NCBI GenBank assembly: GCA_903913215.1
Contig: CAIWKE010000012.1
Coordinates: forward strand, 62,001-126,000
Direction: 5' to 3'
Length of the DNA: 64,000 bases
Origin: an uncultured Holophagaceae bacterium
Lineage (GTDB): Bacteria > Acidobacteriota > Holophagae > Holophagales > Holophagaceae
How positions within the stretch are numbered: position 1 is the first letter of the stretch; each line of letters opens with the position of its first letter. The notes beneath the pieces were generated by a model. The model did not search any database. It saw only the letters and a program-made list of their open reading frames with translations, and had not been told where the DNA came from. This document shows positions 6,364 to 15,176 of the stretch, piece by piece. The translations under genes and the position numbers were made by a program.

Positions 6364-9201
6364 ATGGCAGAGCCCCTGCAGCCCGACGACCTCCAGGAGG
6401 TCCAGTCCTCTACTGGCCTCAGTGCTGGAGAGGCCGTGGCCCAGACCCAGCAGGCCACCTACCGCATCGCCGAGGCGGCCCTGCAGTCTCGGGATACCGG
6501 GGATCTGTTTGAGAAGGTCCACGGCATCGTGCGGGATCTCATGCCTGCGGAATGCGCCTACATCGCCCTCTGGGACCAAGCATCCGACACAGTCTCCTTC
6601 CCCTACTGGGTGGACACCCAGGACCCCCGGCCCGAGCCCCGCAGGCTGCGACGGGGGCTCACGGAATACGTCCTCCACAGCGGGAAGCCCCTCCTGGTTG
6701 ACGGGCCGGCCCTGACCCAGCTGCAGGCCAACGGAGAGGTGGAATCCTTCGGTAGCCTGTCCCTCCACTGGCTGGGGGTGCCGCTTTGCAGCCAGAACGG
6801 CGTGTTCGGTATTCTGGCGGTGCAAAGCTACCAAGGTGGCCACGAATACACTCGGGCGGACCGGGACCTGCTGGCCTTTGTGGGCAGCCAGGTGGCCCTG
6901 GCCATCGAGCGGACCCGGGCCCAGACCGAACAGCGCATCCTCTTGGCCGCCATGGACCAGGCCGTGGATCCCATCTTCGGCATCGGCGTCGAGGGTTCCT
7001 TTGTCTTTGTGAACCGGGCCGCCTGCACCACCCTCGGCTATGACCAGGCAGAGCTGCTGGAATTGCACGTGTGGGATGTGGATCCGGACATCAGCGAGGC
7101 CCAGTGGCCAAACCGGTGGCAGGCCACCCTTGCGCAGGGCTACCACCGCCATGAGGCCACCCATCGCCGGAGGGATGGCAGCACTTTTCCCGTGGAGATC
7201 AGCAGCAGCCTGGTGGCCTCCCAGGGGCGGGAGGTCATCTTTTCCAATGTCCGGGACATCAGTTCTCGTCGCAGCTCCGACGAGGCCCTCCGGGCCAGCG
7301 AGGTCAAGTTCTCCAAGGCCTTCCACGCCAGCCCCGATGCCATCAACATCACCCGGCTGGCCGATGGCACGTATCTGGATGTGAGCGAGGGCTTCACCAA
7401 GCTCACGGGCTGGACGCGGGAGGAGGTGCAGGGCCGGGCTTCCACCAGCCTCGATATCTGGGTCGATTTGGAGGACCGCCTCCGGGCCGTGGCCCTCATC
7501 CAGCAATACGGGGAGTTCACGAGCCAGGAATTCCGGTTCCGCCGCAAGGACGGAAGTGTCCTCACGGGCATCATGTCCGGCAAGGTCATGGAGATGAATG
7601 GGGAGCCCTGTCTCTTGAGCATCACCCGGGACATCTCCGACCGGAAGGCGGCCGTGGCCGCTCTGGAGGCCGAGCGCGGCCTCTTTGTGGGGGGACCGGT
7701 CATGATGGTCCGCTGGGTGGCCACCTCCGAAGGCTGGCCCACGAACTACGTGAGCCCCAACGTCGAGGCCCTTCTGGGCTTCACACCCGAGGACCTGACC
7801 TCGGGGCGGGTTTCCTTTCACGCCCTGGTCCACCCCGATGACCTGGAACGCACCAGGGGTGAGGCCCAAGCCCTGCGGGCCAAGGGCATTGAACGCTACG
7901 AGCAGCAGTACCGCCTGCGCAATGCCGCAGGCGAATATCGCTGGTTCCACGACTTCACGGTGCCCGGAGAGGTGAGCCCCGAGGGGCCCACTTACCTGGG
8001 CTACATGCTGGATATCACGGAGCGACGCCAGGCGGAGGATGCGCTCCGCCAGGCCCAGAAGCTGGAGAGCCTGGGCATCCTCGCAGGGGGCATCGCCCAC
8101 GACTTCAACAATCTGCTCACCATCATCATGGGGAACCTCAACCTGGCCCAACTGCAGCTGCCAGATCCTTCTCCGGCCCAGCGCTACCTGGCCAACCTTG
8201 AGGCCACGGTACTGCGGGCCACGGAGCTGACCAAGCAGATGCTGGCCTACTCGGGACGGGGCCACTTCATCGTGAAGCCGCAGGACCTCAACCAGGCCGT
8301 TCAGGAAGTGACCCACCTCCTGAAGGTTTCAATCCCCAAGAAGATCGTCCTGAACCTCGACCTGGAGCCGGGCCTGCCCGCCGTGCAGGCGGACGCAGCC
8401 CAGATCCAGCAGGTGGTGATGAATCTGGTGACCAATGCGGCGGATGCCATCGGTTCGAAGGTGGGCGCCATCCACCTCTCCACCACCCTGGCCACCCTGG
8501 ACGAAGAAGAACTGCGGACCTGGTACCGGGGCCAGAACCTGCTCCCGGGGCGCTACGTGCTCCTGGAGATCGTGGATACAGGTTGCGGCATGTCCCCAGA
8601 CATCCTGGCGCGCATCTTCGATCCCTTCTTCACCACCAAGACCAAGGGCCGGGGCCTGGGCCTCTCGGCCATGCTGGGCATTCTCCGGGGTCACGGGGCG
8701 GGTCTGCACATCCAGAGCGAGCCCCTGCGCGGCAGCGCCTTCCGCATCTGCTTCCCGGCCACGGACCACCCGGCCCCCCAGGACTCCCGGACCGCCGTGG
8801 CTCCCTCCAGTCATGCCCTCAAGGGCCGGGTGCTCCTGGTGGACGATGAGGAACTCATCCTCCAGACCATAGGTGCGGCTTTGCAGTCCATGGGGCTCGA
8901 AGTGACCACAGCCGCAGACGGCCTGGAGGCGGTGACGCTCTTCAAGGAAGCCCTGCCCCGGCCGGATCTGGTGCTCATGGACCTCACCATGCCCCGCATG
9001 GACGGCCGGGAGGCCTTCCAGGCCATCCACGACCTGGACCCCGGCGTGCCCGTGGTGCTCAGCAGCGGCTTCAGTGAGCAGGACTCGCTGCGGACCCTGT
9101 CCGGACACGGTCCTGCGGCCTTCATGCAGAAGCCCTACCGGATCAAGGAACTGCGGGAGCTGCTCCAGCGCCTGTTGGAGAAGGGCCCCAGCAGCTCCTA
9201 G
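6364..9201 (+). CDS. Hybrid sensor histidine kinase (GAF-PAS-PAS-PAS-HisKA-HATPase-REC)
   Basis: A 945-residue soluble hybrid kinase without membrane segments. A GAF domain covers about residues 30-190. PAS/PAC domains follow at about 195-310, 310-430 and 430-560, each ending in a ...DIS or DITERR-type linker. The HisKA box is GGIAHDFNNLLTII with phospho-His near residue 579. The ATPase domain shows NLVTNAADAI, DTGCGMS and GRGLGLSAMLGI. A C-terminal receiver has VLLVDDE and the phospho-acceptor Asp at about 873 in LMDLTMPRMDG. The HDFNN box is that of the hybrid PAS kinases that autophosphorylate and pass phosphate to their own REC. No output-domain regulator is adjacent, so the target is unknown. 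Confidence 0.93.
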   Translation: MAEPLQPDDLQEVQSSTGLSAGEAVAQTQQATYRIAEAALQSRDTGDLFEKVHGIVRDLMPAECAYIALWDQASDTVSFPYWVDTQDPRPEPRRLRRGLTEYVLHSGKPLLVDGPALTQLQANGEVESFGSLSLHWLGVPLCSQNGVFGILAVQSYQGGHEYTRADRDLLAFVGSQVALAIERTRAQTEQRILLAAMDQAVDPIFGIGVEGSFVFVNRAACTTLGYDQAELLELHVWDVDPDISEAQWPNRWQATLAQGYHRHEATHRRRDGSTFPVEISSSLVASQGREVIFSNVRDISSRRSSDEALRASEVKFSKAFHASPDAINITRLADGTYLDVSEGFTKLTGWTREEVQGRASTSLDIWVDLEDRLRAVALIQQYGEFTSQEFRFRRKDGSVLTGIMSGKVMEMNGEPCLLSITRDISDRKAAVAALEAERGLFVGGPVMMVRWVATSEGWPTNYVSPNVEALLGFTPEDLTSGRVSFHALVHPDDLERTRGEAQALRAKGIERYEQQYRLRNAAGEYRWFHDFTVPGEVSPEGPTYLGYMLDITERRQAEDALRQAQKLESLGILAGGIAHDFNNLLTIIMGNLNLAQLQLPDPSPAQRYLANLEATVLRATELTKQMLAYSGRGHFIVKPQDLNQAVQEVTHLLKVSIPKKIVLNLDLEPGLPAVQADAAQIQQVVMNLVTNAADAIGSKVGAIHLSTTLATLDEEELRTWYRGQNLLPGRYVLLEIVDTGCGMSPDILARIFDPFFTTKTKGRGLGLSAMLGILRGHGAGLHIQSEPLRGSAFRICFPATDHPAPQDSRTAVAPSSHALKGRVLLVDDEELILQTIGAALQSMGLEVTTAADGLEAVTLFKEALPRPDLVLMDLTMPRMDGREAFQAIHDLDPGVPVVLSSGFSEQDSLRTLSGHGPAAFMQKPYRIKELRELLQRLLEKGPSSS

Positions 9202-9335
9202 GCTCGCGCCCCCTCACCTGTCATGGGAGCTGTGACATAAATCGAGGTGAGGGCTCGCTTTGCGCCGACCGCGCCCCCGCTTCACCGCCCTGGGAACAGC
9301 CCTCCTCGGGCTACACTGGGGGGCTGGAGAGCCCC

Positions 9336-10604
9336 ATGCAGTCTTCGCAACGCGCCCGGATGGCCATCTTCCTCACGGTCTTCGTCGACCTTTTGGGCTT
9401 TGGCATCGTCATCCCGATCCTTCCACTCTACGCCCAGGCCATCGCCGATCACCCCAGCGCCTGGATGGCCGGCGTGAACAACTTTCTGGGTCTGGGCGGC
9501 ACGGGCACCACGCCCGGCGCCTTCTGGGCCGGCGTGGGCTTCCTCAGCTACAGCGTCATGCAGTTCATCGCCTCGCCCATCCTGGGCCGAATCTCGGACA
9601 AGGTCGGCCGCAAGCCGGTGCTCTGGGTGAGCCTGGTGGGCTCGGCCTTCGGCTACCTCATGCTGGCCCTCACCAGCCGCTTCGAGTGGATGCTGGCGGC
9701 CCGGATCCTGGACGGCATCACCGGCGGCAACATCTCCGTGGCCCAGGCGGCCATGGCGGATGGCTCCAAGCCTGAGGAGCGCTCCAAGGTCCTGGGCATG
9801 ATCGGGGCCGCCTTCGGCCTGGGCTTCGTGCTGGGTCCCGCCCTGGCAGGGGTGCTCAGCGGCAGCCACTTCGGCCATGAGCTGTTGGCCACCCGGGGCT
9901 GGCACTTGCCCTTCTTCGTCGCGGGCGGCCTCTCCCTGCTGGCCTCGCTGATGGTGCTGCTCTGGCTGCCTGAGACGCTCACACCTGAGGTCCGCGCCCG
10001 GTCCCGGGCCCATGAGAGCCGCGGTCATGCTCTGGTGAAAGCCATGAAGATCCCCGGCATGGCCCAGCTGCTCATGGTCTCCCTGCTGGCCATGGCGGGC
10101 TTCGCCATGATGGAAGGCACCTTCGCCCTGCTGGTCCACCAGCGCTTCAACTTCCACCAGCGGGAGGTGGGCTTCCTCTTCGCAGGGATCGGCGTGCTCA
10201 TGGTGATCTACCAGGGCGGCCTGGTCCGAGTGGTGGCCAAGCGAATTCCCGAGCGGATCGCCCTCATCACGGGGCTGATCCTCATGGGCCTCACCCTGCC
10301 CCTCATGCCCAAGGCCGCCTGGATGTGGCCCTTCGTCCTGCTATTCATCCCCCTGGCCTGGGGCAGCGGCATGGGCAACACCGCCGGCTCGGCCCTGGCC
10401 AGCCAGCTGACACCCCCAGAGGACCAGGGCGCCCTCTTTGGCGTCATGAATGCCATGAGCGGCGTGGGCCGCATCGTGGGCCCCGCCGTGGGCACCTTCA
10501 CCTTTGCCCGCTGGGGCGGCCAGTCCACCTACACAGTCGCGGGCCTCACCCTGGGCATGGCCCTGGTGCTGGCCCTCACCCTCAAGCCCAAGGAAGCCGT
10601 ATGA
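9336..10604 (+). CDS. MFS transporter (TetA-like drug:H+ antiporter family)
   Basis: A 422-residue major facilitator protein with 12 predicted membrane segments. The N-terminus FLTVFVDLLGFGIVIPILPLY matches the TetA/DHA1 class. The loop 2-3 motif A is GRISDKVGRKPVLW, and motif C-like GAAFGLGFVLGPALAG occurs in helix 5. GGAG lies before the ATG. It overlaps hutH by ATGA, so the two are co-translated. That pairing could mean it moves histidine, urocanate or a related compound, but the sequence class is that of drug exporters; the substrate is not decided. Confidence 0.88.
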   Translation: MQSSQRARMAIFLTVFVDLLGFGIVIPILPLYAQAIADHPSAWMAGVNNFLGLGGTGTTPGAFWAGVGFLSYSVMQFIASPILGRISDKVGRKPVLWVSLVGSAFGYLMLALTSRFEWMLAARILDGITGGNISVAQAAMADGSKPEERSKVLGMIGAAFGLGFVLGPALAGVLSGSHFGHELLATRGWHLPFFVAGGLSLLASLMVLLWLPETLTPEVRARSRAHESRGHALVKAMKIPGMAQLLMVSLLAMAGFAMMEGTFALLVHQRFNFHQREVGFLFAGIGVLMVIYQGGLVRVVAKRIPERIALITGLILMGLTLPLMPKAAWMWPFVLLFIPLAWGSGMGNTAGSALASQLTPPEDQGALFGVMNAMSGVGRIVGPAVGTFTFARWGGQSTYTVAGLTLGMALVLALTLKPKEAV

Positions 10605-12091
10605 TCCGCCTCGATGGACAGTCCCTCACCGCCCCGCTGCTGGCGCGCATCGCCGCCGGTGAAGGCGTGGTCCTGGACGAGGCCGCCCTCGCTGTGGTGG
10701 CCGAGAATCGGGGGGTGGTGGACCGAATCGTGGCCGAGGGCCGCACGGTCTACGGCATCAACACGGGCTTCGGCCAGTTCGCCACGGTGGTCATCGCACC
10801 GGATCAACTGCAACTGCTCCAGCTGAACCTCATCCGCAGCCACGCCGCGGGCGTGGGTGACCCGCTGCCCAAGCACCAGACCCGTGCCCTCATGGCCGCC
10901 CGCATCAACTGCCTGCTGAAGGGCCACAGCGGCATCCGCCCGGAGCCCATCCGCCTGCTCACCGCCTGTCTCAACCAGGACGTGGTCCCCGTGGTGCCCA
11001 GCCAGGGCAGCGTAGGCGCCAGCGGCGATCTGGCCCCCCTGGCCCACATGGCCCTGCTGCTGGTGGGTGAGGGCCTGGCCTGGCAGGGCGATGCCCAGGT
11101 GCCCGGGGGTGTGGCCTTGGCCGCGGCCGGCCTCCATCCCGTGACCCTCCAGGCCAAGGAGGGGCTGGCGCTCATCAACGGCACCCAGCTCATCACCGCC
11201 CTTGGCAATCTGGCGCTGGAGAAATTCAACCGCCTGGCCAGCCTGGCGGACGCGATTGCCGGACTCTCGCTGGAGGCCCTGCGCGGCACCCGGGCCGCCT
11301 TTGACCCCCGCATCCACGCGGCCCGCCCCCACCCGGGCCAGATCGCCGTGGCTGCCCACATGCGCGAGCTGCTGGGCCCATCCAGCGCCATCTCCGACAG
11401 CCACCAGGACTGCCACCGGGTCCAGGATGCCTACAGCCTCCGCTGCATCCCCCAGGTGCACGGAGTCACCCGGGATGCCCTGGGCTTCGCAGGCGCCATC
11501 CTGGAGCGGGAGCTGAACGCCGCCACGGACAACCCCATGATCTTCACGGACACTCAGGAGTCCCGCTCCGGCGGCAACTTCCACGGCCAGTATCCGGCCT
11601 TCGCCTGCGACCTGCTGGCCATTGCCGCCGCGGACCTGGCCAGCATCTCCGAGCGGCGCCAGGAGCGCCTGGTGAACCCCGCCTACTCGGACCTGCCCGC
11701 CTTCCTCACCCAGAACGGCGGCCTGGAGTCCGGGTTCATGATGGCCCACGTGACCTCTGCAGCCCTGGTGAGCGAGATGAAGGGCTGGGCCCACCCCGCC
11801 TGCGTGGATAGCATCCCCACCAGCGCCGGCAAGGAGGACCATGTGAGCATGGGCCCCATCGCCGCCCGCAAGCTGCTGCGCTCCGTGGACGCCCTGGAGC
11901 AGGTGCTGGCCATCGAGGCCCGCATGGCCCTGGAGGGCCTGCGCATCATCGGCCTGGCCCCCGCCTCGGGCCTTCAGCCCTTGATGGATGCACTAGCCAA
12001 GGCTTGCGCTCCCTGGTCAGATCGCGCCATGTTTGTGGAACTGCAAGCTGCCCTCGACGCCCTTCGCGCCTATCAGGAAGCCCACCCATGA
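10601..12091 (+). CDS. hutH: Histidine ammonia-lyase
   Basis: HutH deaminates L-histidine to urocanate, the first step of histidine breakdown. The 496-residue length is normal. The Ala-Ser-Gly triad that cyclises to the MIO cofactor is at 140-142 in GSVGASGDLAPLAH, and YGINTGFG with the catalytic Tyr is near residue 51. FTDTQESRSGGNFHGQ is also a family segment. Start ATG 10601 overlaps the MFS stop, and the stop overlaps the HD gene start, both as ATGA. No hutU, hutI or hutG is nearby, so either the pathway is split or the lyase works on its own here. Phenylalanine or tyrosine ammonia-lyases are related but less likely. Confidence 0.9.
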   Translation: MIRLDGQSLTAPLLARIAAGEGVVLDEAALAVVAENRGVVDRIVAEGRTVYGINTGFGQFATVVIAPDQLQLLQLNLIRSHAAGVGDPLPKHQTRALMAARINCLLKGHSGIRPEPIRLLTACLNQDVVPVVPSQGSVGASGDLAPLAHMALLLVGEGLAWQGDAQVPGGVALAAAGLHPVTLQAKEGLALINGTQLITALGNLALEKFNRLASLADAIAGLSLEALRGTRAAFDPRIHAARPHPGQIAVAAHMRELLGPSSAISDSHQDCHRVQDAYSLRCIPQVHGVTRDALGFAGAILERELNAATDNPMIFTDTQESRSGGNFHGQYPAFACDLLAIAAADLASISERRQERLVNPAYSDLPAFLTQNGGLESGFMMAHVTSAALVSEMKGWAHPACVDSIPTSAGKEDHVSMGPIAARKLLRSVDALEQVLAIEARMALEGLRIIGLAPASGLQPLMDALAKACAPWSDRAMFVELQAALDALRAYQEAHP

Positions 12092-12768
12092 CCTTGCCCA
12101 CCCCCTGGCGAGAGGCCTGTGAACAAGCGCTGCGGCGCTTCTCGGATGCAGATGCCATCCGGTTCTGGGGCATCGGCCATGAGGTGGACGGCAGCTACCA
12201 GCCCATCTTCAACTACCGTTTCGAGCACACCTACGGGGCAGTGCTCCTGGCCCGCTGGCTGGCCCCCCTCACGGGCGCGGATGCCGAAATCCTGGAGTGC
12301 GCCGCCTGGCTCCACGATGTGGCCAAGCGCCTGAAGGATCCCCACACCAAGGACACCCACGCCCAGGACGCTTCGGCCCTGGTGCCGGAACTGCTCGCGG
12401 GCACAGACTTCCCCCCGGAGAAGTTCGCCGCCGTGCGCCACGCCATCGAGCACCATGTGGGCCTGCGCCTGTCGAAACCCCTGGAGCCCCTGGAGACCGC
12501 CTGCCTCTGGGACTGCGACAAGCTCAGCAAGATCGGGGCAGCCAGCCTCATCCACTTTGGCTGCATCAGCGGCGCCTTCCAGCCCATCACCACTGCCGAG
12601 ATCCTGCGTCGGGGCGTGGCCTGGCTGGACCTGGCCAGAGGGATCACCGCCAGCTTCAATACGGAACCCGCTCGCGAAGAGGGCCGGCGCCGCCTGGCTT
12701 TCATCGAGGCCCACTACGCCCAGCTGGGACGGGAGTGGTCAGACCCCATGGAGATGACACCGCCATGA
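12088..12768 (+). CDS. HD-domain phosphohydrolase
   Basis: A 226-residue protein of the HD metal-dependent phosphohydrolase superfamily. The metal ligands appear as FEHTYGAVLLARWL (His), AAWLHDVAKR (HD), AIEHHVGLRL (His pair) and WDCDKLSKIG (distal Asp). The start was set at ATG 12088 because it overlaps the hutH stop by ATGA; the end overlaps the HEAT gene in the same way. The substrate may be a nucleotide or phosphate ester; nothing points to GYP-type c-di-GMP activity. Its placement between hutH and a HEAT-repeat/kinase pair is unusual and may link it to signalling. Confidence 0.82.
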   Translation: MTLPTPWREACEQALRRFSDADAIRFWGIGHEVDGSYQPIFNYRFEHTYGAVLLARWLAPLTGADAEILECAAWLHDVAKRLKDPHTKDTHAQDASALVPELLAGTDFPPEKFAAVRHAIEHHVGLRLSKPLEPLETACLWDCDKLSKIGAASLIHFGCISGAFQPITTAEILRRGVAWLDLARGITASFNTEPAREEGRRRLAFIEAHYAQLGREWSDPMEMTPP

Positions 12769-15176
12769 GCAGCTTCCTGCAGGTCGCCCAGAGCCTGACC
12801 GTGGCCCTCAAAGCGCTGCAGATGTACACCGCTGCCCATCCCCGGGCCCAGCAGTCGCTGAGCATGGCTCAGATCGCGCTGGAGGATTGGCTCGAGCACA
12901 CGCTCCAACTACAGTTCGTAGCCACTGGAGCCAAGGCCTTCGTGGACGGCGAGCTCCTGGATACGAAGGTTCCGCAGATCGCCAACCTGGCCAAGCTGGT
13001 GACCGAGCGGGCCATCAGCGGCTTCATCGTGGAACGTGGCGTCACCGAGGAGGACCTGCTCTCCTTCCTCCAAGGCCTGGCCCTCAAACCCCAGCGTCTG
13101 GAGGAGGCTGGCGGCTTCGAGGCCTTCCTCCGCACGGCCGGGGTCCGCCACATCAAGGTCTCCCAGACCCGCTACCAGGAGATCAGCGAAGGCGAACACG
13201 CCGCCAAGGGCCAGGAGAAGGCCCCCCTCTTCAATCCCGCCGCCCCTGCCAAGGCCCCCGGGTCCCAGGCCAAGGTTGGCGGCGCCGATGCCAAGCCCGG
13301 CGCCGGACCCAAGGCCGGGGAGGGCCAGACTGGTGCCGATGGCAAGGTTGCTGCTAACGCCGCGGCCAAGGCCACACCCAAGGCCCACCTCACGGCCGAA
13401 GCTCTCCTGAAGCTCTTCCAGGACGCCGTGCAGATCTCCCCGGACCTGGACTTGGGGCCCGCCAACCCGAGCTATGGCGAAGACGATGGCGTCCTGGGCT
13501 TTCTCAAGCGGGTCAGCCCCGCGGACCTCAGCGGGCTTGGCCCCATGGGGCGGGAGCTGGGCCTGGGCGAAGGCATGCCCACCCCGGCCCAGCTCGGCAC
13601 CCTCCGGCAGGCCCTCATGGGTCTCAGCCCCGAGGTGCAGATGAACCTACTGGCGGGCCTCTCGAGCCTGCCTGGCCAGCCCGCGGGTCTGGCCATGGGC
13701 CTGAAGGCCCTGGCAGGCGAAGTGCTGGCCTCCGCCGCCAGCACGGCCATGGCCAAGGGGGCCACCTGGGCCCAACTCCGGGGCCCCATCAAAGACATCC
13801 TGCGGCCCCTGGCCAACCGCGACACCATGGTTCGGACCCTGGCCGCCCGCTTGCACGCGGCGGGCCTGGACTCTGCCCAAGCGGACTTCCTCCTGCGGCA
13901 ACTGGAGTGGGAGGATCTCAGCCTCGAAGCCAAGCTGGTGAAGGTCCTCGACGGGGGCGAACTGCTGGAATTGAGCCAGGAGCAGCGGCTGGCCCTGCTA
14001 CGCGAGCTGTTGGACACCCGCCGCTTCGATGATTTCATGCGGGTCCAGGAGGTATTGCTGCACATGCTCGGCCACGAGCAGCCCGCCTACCGCATCAAGG
14101 CTGTCCAGACCCTCGCGGGCATTGCCCGCTGGGCCCAGGACCCGGGCCTGCCCAGGGAGGCCGAGGGTTCCCTGTCCGAAGGCCTCCGGGCCAACTTCGC
14201 CTGGGAACCAGATCCCCCCATCCATCGCTGGACCACGGAGGCGCTGGAGTTCCTGCTGACCTCCCTCGTGGAACGGGGCGAGTTTGGCCATGTCATGGCG
14301 GACCTCCAGGAACTGGAGGATCTCACCACCTTCCTGGAGGAGCAGCACCCCTGGCGGAACCAGGCCATCGATCAGCTGCGCCAGGCGCTCACACGACCCC
14401 TCCTGCTGGATGCCGTGATCGACCACATCTTCACCATGCCCCGCGAGCAGGCCATCGAGCAGATCTACCCCTATCTGGACTTCCTGAACGAGCCCATGGC
14501 GCTGCATCTGGTGGACCGACTGGGCAGTGAGAAAGACCGCACCCATCGAGGCCGCCTGGTGGAGGCCGCGCGGAGCCTGGGCCCCGTGGCCCTGCCAGCC
14601 CTCATGTCGGCCCTGGACGCCTCTGCCTGGTTCCTGGTCCGCAACGCCCTGACCATCCTCTCTGACCTGGGCGACGCGGGCTGCGTGCCGGCCATCATCC
14701 CCCTCCTGCGCCACCCGGAACCCCGGGTCCGCCGCACGGCGGTGCGAGCCCTCTACAAGCTGGGAGGCCCCGTGGCGGAGCCTCACCTCGTGGCCCGCAT
14801 CAAAGACACGGATGGCGACACGCTCCAGGAGATCCTCTTCGTGCTGGCCCAACTCCGCTCGGAGTCCAGCCTCGCCCCCGTGGCGGAGCTGGCCCAGGAC
14901 AAGCGGGTGGTGGAGAAGCTCCGCATCCAGGCCCTGGATACGCTGGCCCACATCGCCTCACCCCGGGCCCTGCCCGTCATCATGGAATGCCTGAAGCGCA
15001 AGACCTTCTTCAGCGCCGGGGAATCCCCGGCCATCCGCCTGGCCGCGGCCAAGGCCCTGGCCGCCTTGGCAACGCCTGAGGCCCGGGCCGCCTTCAAGAA
15101 GCTGGTGGACTCAGAACCCAAGGGTGAGGCGCGGGAGGCCATGCTCCGATTTCTGGATCAGCCGGTGCAGCCGTGA
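12765..15176 (+). CDS. Large HEAT-repeat protein with N-terminal helical domain
   Basis: An 803-residue soluble protein. Residues 1-145 form a compact domain beginning FLQVAQSLTVALKALQMYTA, which resembles a helical domain I recall at the start of some bacterial signalling proteins. Residues about 145-215 are a low-complexity Ala/Lys/Gly/Pro linker. The middle is helical and Leu-rich. About residues 590-800 hold five or six HEAT repeats (for example PEPRVRRTAVRALYKLG). HEAT arrays usually bind protein partners. Start ATG 12765 overlaps the HD gene stop, and the end overlaps the kinase start as GTGA. The function is unknown, but tight coupling to a histidine kinase suggests it is a partner or sensor input. 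Confidence 0.85.
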   Translation: MSSFLQVAQSLTVALKALQMYTAAHPRAQQSLSMAQIALEDWLEHTLQLQFVATGAKAFVDGELLDTKVPQIANLAKLVTERAISGFIVERGVTEEDLLSFLQGLALKPQRLEEAGGFEAFLRTAGVRHIKVSQTRYQEISEGEHAAKGQEKAPLFNPAAPAKAPGSQAKVGGADAKPGAGPKAGEGQTGADGKVAANAAAKATPKAHLTAEALLKLFQDAVQISPDLDLGPANPSYGEDDGVLGFLKRVSPADLSGLGPMGRELGLGEGMPTPAQLGTLRQALMGLSPEVQMNLLAGLSSLPGQPAGLAMGLKALAGEVLASAASTAMAKGATWAQLRGPIKDILRPLANRDTMVRTLAARLHAAGLDSAQADFLLRQLEWEDLSLEAKLVKVLDGGELLELSQEQRLALLRELLDTRRFDDFMRVQEVLLHMLGHEQPAYRIKAVQTLAGIARWAQDPGLPREAEGSLSEGLRANFAWEPDPPIHRWTTEALEFLLTSLVERGEFGHVMADLQELEDLTTFLEEQHPWRNQAIDQLRQALTRPLLLDAVIDHIFTMPREQAIEQIYPYLDFLNEPMALHLVDRLGSEKDRTHRGRLVEAARSLGPVALPALMSALDASAWFLVRNALTILSDLGDAGCVPAIIPLLRHPEPRVRRTAVRALYKLGGPVAEPHLVARIKDTDGDTLQEILFVLAQLRSESSLAPVAELAQDKRVVEKLRIQALDTLAHIASPRALPVIMECLKRKTFFSAGESPAIRLAAAKALAALATPEARAAFKKLVDSEPKGEAREAMLRFLDQPVQP

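Noticed and set aside
4987-8316. A 1109-residue open frame on the minus strand
   Set aside because: It lies antisense to the ABC exporter and hybrid kinase, both with strong motifs; its product is low-complexity and His/Gly/Leu-rich, as expected of a high-G+C shadow frame.
12297-12764. Upstream extension of the HEAT protein
   Set aside because: It would overlap the HD gene out of frame; ATG 12765 gives a clean 4-base overlap.
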